From Natrialba asiatica DSM 12278 (GTDB lineage Archaea; Halobacteriota; Halobacteria; Halobacteriales; Natrialbaceae), in contig NZ_AOIO01000003.1 in assembly GCF_000337555.1 (NCBI RefSeq), positions 283,494-342,834 on the forward strand: 59,341 bases of DNA, in the 5' to 3' direction. This document shows, piece by piece, positions 25,266-32,275 of the stretch; the stretch's first letter is position 1, and every line of letters begins with the position of its first letter. Under the pieces are notes generated by a model. It was not told the origin of the DNA. It was given only the letters and a program-made list of their open reading frames with translations, and made no database searches. Both the position numbers and the translations under genes were made by a program.

Positions 25266-27023
25266 CTACATCGGGCTGACGAGGACGACATCGATCAGGG
25301 CGACAGTCAGCGCGAACAACAGCATCGACGAGAGCAGCGTTCGACCGATGTGATAGCCAAACAGCGACCGGTCCATGCCGTACCGGAGAGCGTACGAAAG
25401 CGGCGTCATGATGAACGCGAGTAAGATTAAGTAGACGGCGACGACGACGCCGAGTTGTTCGATCGGCAGCGTACTCGCATCGGCGAAGCCATCGACGGCA
25501 TCGAAGTTCTGGACGGTGAGCATATCCGCCATCCCGACCGTCGCCCCGCCGACCATCGGGCCGAAGTACGCCGCGGTGTTATCGAGCGTGCTCGTTACGC
25601 GTACGAGTTCACGTTTCGTCTCGGCTTCGACCGTCTCGAGTTCTTCGAGGTGATCGGCCATCGAGACGATGGCACGGCCGGCGGGTTTGCCCTCGTCGCC
25701 GGCGATGGCGAGAAGGGCGGCCATGCTGTGAGCGCGCTGGCTCGGAATATCGCGAAGTGCGCCGTAGGGGCCGAGAAACGCCTCCTCGACGCTGGTGTGG
25801 AGGCGGCGCTGGACGCCGGCGGCGTGATCGAACACCGCGCCGGTCTCGGCGGGAACGCGGTCGGCCGCGAGGTCGATCGCGGACTCGACGGACTCGCCCT
25901 CGGCGACCTGGCGGCCGACGATGTACAGGGCGTCGGTCAGGTGTTCTTCGACCGCTCGGACGTGGTTTCGAAGCGCGAGAACGGGGCTGTATACGGCGAG
26001 CAGCGCCGTTCCAAGACCGGTCCCGAGACCGACGATTTCGGCGAGATACGCCGGGCCGAACGCTCCGACGAGCGCGTAGCTGATCCCGCCAACGGCCACC
26101 CCCCAACCGGTGCGCAACCAGAGCCGGTCCGGAAGTTCGGGATGGTCCCGGTCGATCGTCGGCGGCGGAAACGCGACCGGCCGCCGGACGAGCAGCCACA
26201 GCGACGCGCCGAGCAACCCGAGCGGCAGCACGATCGTATAGAGGAGCACGAATATCCAGATGTTGAGGTTGATGCCGGCCATCGGTGCGACCGGAACGAG
26301 GGCGATCAGCGCTAGCGGAAGCAGGATGCCGAACGCAAAGAGCATCGTCGTCGGCGCTCGAATCGCCGAGGTGAACTCGGCCATCCGGTTTCGCGTACCG
26401 TCGAGAATCGCGGATAACGCACGGTCGAGCGTGCGACCGCGTTCGCCCTCGGGGGCGTCCTGTGCCGTCGCCAGGAGCGTCGACGACCGGCGGAGCGCAG
26501 GGAAGTGCGCCGACCATTCCTCGGCAAACGAGAGCAGGCCGGCGTGGGGCGTCCCCTTCGAGCGATTGAAGTGCGCCTCGAGACTCCTGGCGAGCGGCCC
26601 GGTCCCCGTGTCGGCGGCGAATCGGATCGAGTTCTCGAGCGACGGCTGGATCTGCATGCGCAAGACGGCCCGACCGATGAGGTTCGGCGTATCGCCGAGC
26701 GCTTCCGTTCGACGGAACGCCGCCACCAGATGCGGCCAGGAGTGGACGCCGTGGATCGCCGCGAGCGCGGCGGTAATGACGAACACCGCGATGAAGGGGA
26801 GCGGAACGTCGGCGAGCACCAGCGGGAGCGGCACCATCGCCCCGAGCAGTCCCGCGCCGTAGCCGGCTCGGACGATCGTCGCGGCGTCGTAGGGGGCGTC
26901 GATGAACCGGACCGAATCGACGAGTGCGGCACTTGCGTCGACATCGTAGGGGTACAGCCGGGCGAGGCCGCGAATGGCGAGTGCCGGAAAGCGGGTCCGG
27001 TTCGAGCGTGCCACGACTGTCAC
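25266..27023 (-). CDS. TadC/FlaJ-like type II secretion system F-domain protein
   Basis: A 585-residue inner-membrane platform protein of type IV pilus/archaellum systems. It holds two T2SF-type cytosolic helical domains: the first at ~105-200 (MQIQPSLENSIRFAADTGTG), the second at ~375-520 (GRQVAEGESVESAIDLAADR, ending GGATVGMADML), each followed by hydrophobic helices. Two to three helices at the N-terminal part, three near the middle (~215-345) and two at the C-terminus are visible. GTG 27023 overlaps the ATPase stop, fitting the usual ATPase-platform gene pair. It should bind the secretion ATPase and guide pilin insertion. Confidence 0.85.
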   Translation of the reverse strand: MTVVARSNRTRFPALAIRGLARLYPYDVDASAALVDSVRFIDAPYDAATIVRAGYGAGLLGAMVPLPLVLADVPLPFIAVFVITAALAAIHGVHSWPHLVAAFRRTEALGDTPNLIGRAVLRMQIQPSLENSIRFAADTGTGPLARSLEAHFNRSKGTPHAGLLSFAEEWSAHFPALRRSSTLLATAQDAPEGERGRTLDRALSAILDGTRNRMAEFTSAIRAPTTMLFAFGILLPLALIALVPVAPMAGINLNIWIFVLLYTIVLPLGLLGASLWLLVRRPVAFPPPTIDRDHPELPDRLWLRTGWGVAVGGISYALVGAFGPAYLAEIVGLGTGLGTALLAVYSPVLALRNHVRAVEEHLTDALYIVGRQVAEGESVESAIDLAADRVPAETGAVFDHAAGVQRRLHTSVEEAFLGPYGALRDIPSQRAHSMAALLAIAGDEGKPAGRAIVSMADHLEELETVEAETKRELVRVTSTLDNTAAYFGPMVGGATVGMADMLTVQNFDAVDGFADASTLPIEQLGVVVAVYLILLAFIMTPLSYALRYGMDRSLFGYHIGRTLLSSMLLFALTVALIDVVLVSPM

Positions 27024-28939
27024 CTCCGGTCGGCGTACGCCGCTGCGACTTCGGCCGGCGAGACGCGCCCGTCCGTGGCGAGCGTCGAGAGTAACTCCGT
27101 CCGGTCGGCGATAGCCCCGCGCACGTCGGCGTAGGCCTCCGTCGGGCCGGCGATCGCATTGACGAACCGGCTCTCGCCGCGATCGATGCGGCCGGTCGGT
27201 GCTGCTGTGTCCCCGTCGAGTTCGTAGAGCGGCTCGAACCAGAGGTCCTCCCCGGTACCGCAGACCTCCTCGATGCGGGCGACGCGACGACTGCGTCCGG
27301 TCGACGTGGGATAGGCGTCGACCGTAACGACCAGGTCGGTCGAGCTGAACGACGAGGGTTCGACCTTCAGGTCGGAGACGACGCGTTCGTAGACCTCGCT
27401 CGCGCCGCCGCCGTGGATCGTTCCCAGAACGGCGTTTGCGTTCGCACCGACGCGCATGGCCTCGTAGAGAACCTGCGCCTCCTCGCCGCGGATCTCGCCG
27501 ACGACCAGCGCACCGTCGCCGAGCCGGAGTGCCGTGTGTAACGCGTCGGACGGCGTGATCTCTGGCCCGTCGCCGGTCCCAGTCCGAAGCGCCTGCACAT
27601 CTCGGCCGACCGTCTGTAGCGGGCTAACCGGGAGTTCCGGCGTATCTTCGATAATCACCGTCCGGGTATCCGGCGTCACCTCGTAGAGCAGCGTTCCGAG
27701 CAGCGTCGTCTTGCCCGACCCGCGGGTGCCGGCGATCAGCGCCGCCGCGTTCCGCTCGATCGCGGTCGAGAGAAAGCCCGCGACCGAGGCCGGCATCGTC
27801 CCGTTAGCCACGAGACCCGGCAGCGTGAACCGATCGTCGGACCGCTCGCGAAAGGCGAAGCCGATCCCGTCCGCAACCGGCTCCGTCACTCCCGCAATTC
27901 GCAGTCCACGATCGTTCGAAAGCGACGCCGTCGCATCGATCGTCGGCTTCGCACGCGAGAACGCACGGCCGCTCGTCCGTCTGACCCGCGAGGCGAGCGC
28001 CTTCGCCCCCGTTTCGGTGAGGTGCACATTCGTCTCCATCGCAACTCCATCGAACTCGATCCGAAGCGGGTTCGCCGTGACCGGCGACGTGACGTAGACG
28101 TCCGTCACCGCCGGGTCGGCGAACAAATCCTCAAGCACGCCGTAGCCGTCGGTATGCTTCTCCAACACCGCCGTCAGCGTCGGATCGACCGGGTCGTCGG
28201 AGACGAACTCGATCGCCCGCGACGCGGCACGGTCCCCTTCGACCCACCCCTCCGCAATCGCCTCGTACCCGTTGACGACCAGCTCGCGTTCCCCCGGCGA
28301 CAACGAGAGATCCAACGCGTCGAGCGAATATAGCGGCACCCGCTCCGCACGGTCGTAGACACGCGCCCTACTCCCCGTCTCGAGTTCGCGAACATCGTCG
28401 AGACGAGCGGTCCCCGGAATCGATTGATCGACGTAATAGTACGCGACCGCCAGTCCGAGACGCGGCGAGAACACGTCGGTATAGTCGGAAGCGTCGGCGA
28501 CGGCACCCAGTAGACCGGATTCGATCGCCACGTCGCCGATCTCGTCGACCCGCGTCTCGAGACCCGCCGCTCCTTCGATCGGATCCCGGGCAACCGCCCG
28601 CGCGAGTTCGCCGTCGCGATCGCCGAGCAGTTCGACGAAACGGCCTGCGGCACCGAGAAACGCAGTCCCTTCCCGATCGTACCGGTGTTTCAATCCATCC
28701 GTGTGGACGACGATCGAAGACGCTTCGCGGGTCGCCAGACGCTCGACGACGGAGTGCCGGCAGGCGGGCGACGCCGCGAGATCGCCGCTGCAGTCCGAGG
28801 CCTCGACCACCAGCGTTCTGTCGTCGAACTCGAGGTCACAGCCACAGTGGCTCTCGGTCGACTCGCCGCCGTACAGTCCGTCGAGACCGAGCCCCGCGAG
28901 CAGGGTCTCGACCGAACCGCCGGACGAATCAGATGACAT
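27020..28939 (-). CDS. Type II/IV secretion system ATPase (TadA/CpaF-like)
   Basis: A 639-residue hexameric secretion ATPase powering pilus assembly. The C-terminal core has Walker A AGTRGSGKTTLL (~395-406), the Asp box VIIEDTPELP (~424-433), Walker B GALVVGEIRGEE (~474-485) and the His box LGTIHGGGA (~501-509). The N-terminal ~280 residues are a divergent domain with several Cys and His near the start (HCGCDLEFD, ASDCSGDLAASPACRHS at ~32-65), possibly a metal site and uncommon in bacterial relatives. It precedes the platform gene and follows a small membrane protein by 26 bp. Confidence 0.88.
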   Translation of the reverse strand: MSSDSSGGSVETLLAGLGLDGLYGGESTESHCGCDLEFDDRTLVVEASDCSGDLAASPACRHSVVERLATREASSIVVHTDGLKHRYDREGTAFLGAAGRFVELLGDRDGELARAVARDPIEGAAGLETRVDEIGDVAIESGLLGAVADASDYTDVFSPRLGLAVAYYYVDQSIPGTARLDDVRELETGSRARVYDRAERVPLYSLDALDLSLSPGERELVVNGYEAIAEGWVEGDRAASRAIEFVSDDPVDPTLTAVLEKHTDGYGVLEDLFADPAVTDVYVTSPVTANPLRIEFDGVAMETNVHLTETGAKALASRVRRTSGRAFSRAKPTIDATASLSNDRGLRIAGVTEPVADGIGFAFRERSDDRFTLPGLVANGTMPASVAGFLSTAIERNAAALIAGTRGSGKTTLLGTLLYEVTPDTRTVIIEDTPELPVSPLQTVGRDVQALRTGTGDGPEITPSDALHTALRLGDGALVVGEIRGEEAQVLYEAMRVGANANAVLGTIHGGGASEVYERVVSDLKVEPSSFSSTDLVVTVDAYPTSTGRSRRVARIEEVCGTGEDLWFEPLYELDGDTAAPTGRIDRGESRFVNAIAGPTEAYADVRGAIADRTELLSTLATDGRVSPAEVAAAYADRR

Positions 28940-28965
28940 ACCCCACGCTGGACTCGGCTTCCGAT

Positions 28966-29430
28966 TTAAACCCGCTCCGTGACGACGAGTGGATCACCCT
29001 GCTCGTCGGAAACGAGACGGAGACGTAACCGGTGGGTTCCGGCCGCCTCGAGTGTCGTTCGCGACGCCGTCCGATTCCGAACAACGAGCCGCACGTCGAG
29101 AACCTCCCGATTTGCCGTCCCATCGTCCAGCACGTACCGGGCCATACTCGCGTCGACGTCCTCCTCGACCGGTTCGATTTCGACGTGTGAGACGCCCGTC
29201 GTCAGCAGTGACCGCTCGGGAATCAACACCTCGACGACCCGCTGCGGATCGGGATGGTCGGCAGGCGAAACCTCCTCGTTCGCAGCGAGATCGATCGCCG
29301 CAGCCTCGATATCCGAAATCGCCGTTCGTACCTCCCGTTCGGTCGCGGCAGTTGAACTCTCGGCGAGCGCCAGGCCGCCAAGCGCGAGCAGCGATACGGC
29401 GAGCAAGACGGCGAGCACGTACCGGATCAT
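28966..29430 (-). CDS. Small signal-anchored protein of the pilus operon
   Basis: A 154-residue protein with an N-terminal hydrophobic stretch (YVLAVLLAVSLLALGGLALA, ~4-23) that may be a signal peptide or anchor, followed by a predominantly beta extracytoplasmic domain. The ATG overlaps the stop of the coiled-coil gene by 4 bp and the ATPase gene is 26 bp downstream. No prepilin-type site. I recognise it only as a haloarchaeal family of unknown function that travels with these ATPases. Confidence 0.68.
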   Translation of the reverse strand: MIRYVLAVLLAVSLLALGGLALAESSTAATEREVRTAISDIEAAAIDLAANEEVSPADHPDPQRVVEVLIPERSLLTTGVSHVEIEPVEEDVDASMARYVLDDGTANREVLDVRLVVRNRTASRTTLEAAGTHRLRLRLVSDEQGDPLVVTERV

Positions 29431-30323
29431 GAGAGCCGAGACCGGATCGAGTCGACCAACCCGGTAGTATCGTCTCCGTTGGGATCGTCATCGGGGGAGT
29501 CATCGGTCTCGGAATTCGCGCGAGCAGCAGTAGCAGTATCAGTAGCCGTAGCCGTAGCCGTAGCAGTACCAGACCCAGCAGTCGTCTCAACGGTCGCGGT
29601 ATCGGGAGCAGTACCGGTGGCACCATCATCAGTCCCCGTAGGAGCGTCCCCGCCGTTCTCACGCCGATCGTTCTCCTCACCAACTGCCAGTTCGATCGCG
29701 GTCTGGTTTGCAGACGACGCCGGTCGATCAATACCGTCGTCGACGAGCGACCGCTTTCCGTCGCCGAGAACCGCCGCTACCGATTGTTCTGGCGACCCGG
29801 GAGGCGATTCTCCGGCAGGTCGGTTCCCACTTCCGCCATCATCGTCACCATCGCCACCATCACCACCATCGACAGCGGTACCGAACTGCCGGCCCTCGCC
29901 ATCTCCCGCTCGACTCTCGGGCCCTGTCTCGCCACTGGTTTCTGTCTCACCGCCAGTCACGGACCCCGCCGTATCGACAGCCGGGTCCTCGCCCGCAAGA
30001 AGCCCGCCCTCGAGATCGTCGAGTTCAACTTCCAGCGCCTCGACGCGGCGTTCGAGCCGATCGACCGTCGCAACCGCGGTCGCCGACTGTCGCTCGACCT
30101 CGTCGTTGACCGCCTCGACGTTGCCGACGTACCCCTCGATCGACTGAACGGCCCCCTCGAGTTCTGCAAGTCGTCGTTCGTGCTCCGAAAGCCGCGTTTC
30201 TATGGTCGAGACGGCGTCGGCCACCGAAGCCAGTTCCGCCAGCTCATCGAGTGCAACGTCGCCGTCGACGACGACGCGTTCGACTGCCGCCAGTCGCTGT
30301 TCGAGTCGATCCCGGTCGGTCAT
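29427..30323 (-). CDS. Coiled-coil protein with low-complexity tail
   Basis: A 298-residue cytosolic protein without membrane helices. Residues ~1-105 form a long coiled coil with heptads of Leu, Val and Ile (RLEQRLAAVERVVVDGDVAL … DRLERRVEALEVELDDLEGG). Residues ~110-298 are low-complexity and acidic (Gly, Thr, Asp), including an Ala-Thr run (GTATATATATDTATAA) coded by a hexanucleotide repeat. It lies between the small membrane protein and the anchored protein in the pilus operon. A scaffold or linker role is a guess. Confidence 0.7.
   Translation of the reverse strand: MTDRDRLEQRLAAVERVVVDGDVALDELAELASVADAVSTIETRLSEHERRLAELEGAVQSIEGYVGNVEAVNDEVERQSATAVATVDRLERRVEALEVELDDLEGGLLAGEDPAVDTAGSVTGGETETSGETGPESRAGDGEGRQFGTAVDGGDGGDGDDDGGSGNRPAGESPPGSPEQSVAAVLGDGKRSLVDDGIDRPASSANQTAIELAVGEENDRRENGGDAPTGTDDGATGTAPDTATVETTAGSGTATATATATDTATAARANSETDDSPDDDPNGDDTTGLVDSIRSRLS
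29525..29571 (+). repeat. Hexanucleotide repeat inside the coiled-coil gene
   Basis: About seven degenerate units of CCGTAG/CAGTAG type (plus strand) encode the alternating Ala-Thr run on the minus strand. Unit length is a multiple of three, so slippage would change length without breaking the frame. Confidence 0.5.
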
Positions 30324-30332
30324 CGTTGCACC

Positions 30333-30494
30333 TCACCGGAATTGGCCGATCGAAACCGTCTCTGAGACCCGCGCTGCCTCGCCGCCTGCAGCCACAATCG
30401 CAGCCAGAGACTCACGCCCAACCCCAACCGCGACAACGACAACGGCCACGACCTCGACGACACCCACAACTGTCCCTGCATAGCGATCACTCAC
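30333..30494 (-). CDS. 53-residue small membrane protein
   Basis: GTG 30494 lies within the end of the HerA-like gene (8-bp overlap) and the frame ends 9 bp before the coiled-coil gene. It encodes one hydrophobic helix (GTVVGVVEVVAVVVVAVGVG) followed by an Ala/Gly-rich tail. It exactly fills the only gap in this part of the operon, and the overlap is the same coupling used by its neighbours. Small size makes it easy to miss; family unknown. Confidence 0.55.
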   Translation of the reverse strand: MSDRYAGTVVGVVEVVAVVVVAVGVGRESLAAIVAAGGEAARVSETVSIGQFR

Positions 30495-31554
30495 GCTCAC
30501 CCGCAGCAGCGACGACGTCTCGCGCCCGCGGACTCCCGCCACCGTGTGGCGTGTCCCGAAGCCGAACCTGCGCCGCATGGATCGTCTCCGTCGCATCATC
30601 GATGACGACAACCTGTCCGGGATCGGTCGGGAGCCGATTACCAAGTGATTCGTTCATATACGTCGGCTGGGCCGCGTTCAAGGCGTCCAGATCCGCCTCG
30701 GCCGTCAGCCGATGGGAGAGCAGGATGTCGGACTGGGAAATCGCAGTCTCCGTCACTGAACTCGGGCGCTGCGTTGCGAGGACGAGGCTGACACCGGGGG
30801 CGCGCCCACGGGTAAGAATCGTGTGCAACGCCGGCTCCGCGACGCCGTCGAAGAACGTGTGCGCCTCGTCGATCATGAGCCACGGCAACCGGTCGATCGT
30901 TTCGTCGATCCGAGCACGATAGAGCGCCTCGGCAACGCCGCGGCAGATCGCGTTCATCGGGGCCGAATCCAGCCCGGAAACATCGAGAACGGTAACCGCA
31001 GCGCTTGCGAGTTCAGCCGTGCCGAGCCCGTCGGGGTCGAACACGTCCCACGAGTCCGCGAGCGCGAGGTGATTCGTCGCCGCCCGTCTGTCGGTCTTCG
31101 GTGCGTCAGCCGTCTCGATGTGGTGTTGCATAGCCGCCAGTGATGCCTTCGCCTGGGCCGCCTGCCAGACGAGCCCCCCGGCTCCGCTTTCGGGGGACAG
31201 CCCGAGCAGCGAACACCACGACCGCGGATCGAGAACATCCGCTGTCACCGCCGGCTTTGCAACGGTGTCCACGGGGACTGCCTCACCAGCGGCGGATTCG
31301 GCGAGCGTCGAAAATACGCCCATCGGATCGACGATAACAGGTGCAACGCCCTGCACCCGGGCGAGTTCCTCCGCAACGACGCCTAGCGTGAACGACTTCC
31401 CGTAGCCGCGTTTCCCGACGATCAACATTGCGTGTGGCCCGTCGAGATCGACGTGCAGTGTCGCCCCCTCGCTTCCATCGAGCGCTCGATACCGCCCAAG
31501 ATGGCCCGTCTGTTCGGTCTCAGCGTTTGCACCGCGACCGATAACGAAACTCAT
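30487..31554 (-). CDS. HerA/VirB4-like ATPase, first gene of the pilus operon
   Basis: A 355-residue P-loop ATPase of the HerA-FtsK group. Walker A is IVGKRGYGKSFTLG (~49-62), Walker B LPWLMIDEAHTFF (~220-232), and the sensor region VLATQRPSSV (~256-265). It lacks the N-terminal HAS-barrel in full (only ~45 residues precede the P-loop), so it is a compact form. DNA export or repair is the usual role of HerA relatives, but as lead gene of a pilus operon it may instead power or gate secretion of surface proteins. It is divergent from the pilin across a 102-bp region. Confidence 0.82.
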   Translation of the reverse strand: MSFVIGRGANAETEQTGHLGRYRALDGSEGATLHVDLDGPHAMLIVGKRGYGKSFTLGVVAEELARVQGVAPVIVDPMGVFSTLAESAAGEAVPVDTVAKPAVTADVLDPRSWCSLLGLSPESGAGGLVWQAAQAKASLAAMQHHIETADAPKTDRRAATNHLALADSWDVFDPDGLGTAELASAAVTVLDVSGLDSAPMNAICRGVAEALYRARIDETIDRLPWLMIDEAHTFFDGVAEPALHTILTRGRAPGVSLVLATQRPSSVTETAISQSDILLSHRLTAEADLDALNAAQPTYMNESLGNRLPTDPGQVVVIDDATETIHAAQVRLRDTPHGGGSPRARDVVAAAGERE

Positions 31555-31582
31555 AGCGAGCGTTCGCTCGCTCTCGTACTTG

Positions 31583-31629
31583 AAGTTTTACCCGATCATA
31601 TAAGTTGCATCATTTGCATAGTAAAACTT
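31583..31629. promoter_or_regulatory. Symmetrical divergent promoter between the pilus operon and pilin gene
   Basis: AAGTTTTAC (31583-31591) and GTAAAACTT (31621-31629) are perfect 9-bp inverted arms 29 bp apart. Read outward, each gives GTAAAACTTYAAG, resembling a BRE plus TATA element; each is at suitable distance from its gene (start codons at 31554 and 31657). It could be a shared operator or a pair of near-identical core promoters ensuring equal expression. Confidence 0.5.
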
Positions 31630-31656
31630 TAAGACAGATTACGAGCCAACAGGGGT

Positions 31657-32169
31657 ATGGGCTCGAAACGCCGCCCACAACTGAACTCGGTCTCTCCGGG
31701 CGATCGTCGTTCATTTGCAGACGATGATCGTGCGATTGAGGGGTTACCGATTCGGCTCGTGATCGCACTCGTTATCGGTGTTGTATCATTAGGGATAATG
31801 CTACAGATATTAGGAGGTATTGATACGTTTGAAGGGGATACAGAGGTGGATGTAGAGTTTGAGGATGATGTTATAAATATTGATGATGATGAGCATTTGA
31901 GTGAGTTCACTATCTCAGTCGTTGATGAAGACGGGAATGACGTTACAGACACAACTGTAATTGCGACTGCAGGTGATGCACAAATGGATGGCACGATGGT
32001 CGGTAGTACAGGTGAAGATTCTAATAAAGTAAAATTTATATTCGATAATAAGAATCTTCGTCTTCCACCAGATCAAGATACTGGAACAGTTGAATTTAAG
32101 CTGCAGCCGCCATCTGGGACTAATTGGGCCGATGAAAATCCTAATAATGAACTCTTGGTAGTTGGATAA
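31657..32169 (+). CDS. Pilin-like surface protein
   Basis: A 170-residue protein with a class III prepilin layout: a 25-residue charged leader, DDRA (~23-26), then IEGLPIRLVIALVIGVVSLG as the hydrophobic assembly helix. The ectodomain (~55-170) is very acidic and probably beta-rich (EVDVEFEDDVINIDDDEH…). It stands opposite the pilus operon and is the best candidate for its main filament subunit. The first ~130 bp have host-like GC; from about 31790 the gene turns AT-rich (a hand-counted line at 31801-31860 is 40 % GC), unlike the surrounding operons. This suggests that the exposed part was exchanged. Confidence 0.72.
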   Translation: MGSKRRPQLNSVSPGDRRSFADDDRAIEGLPIRLVIALVIGVVSLGIMLQILGGIDTFEGDTEVDVEFEDDVINIDDDEHLSEFTISVVDEDGNDVTDTTVIATAGDAQMDGTMVGSTGEDSNKVKFIFDNKNLRLPPDQDTGTVEFKLQPPSGTNWADENPNNELLVVG

Positions 32170-32275
32170 TAGTACGGGTTGTCAAATCACATTGATTATA
32201 ATATATTTTATAATTAGGCATTGTATTTTTATAATATTAGTATGAGTTAGTCCCACCACATATAGAAATATTATA

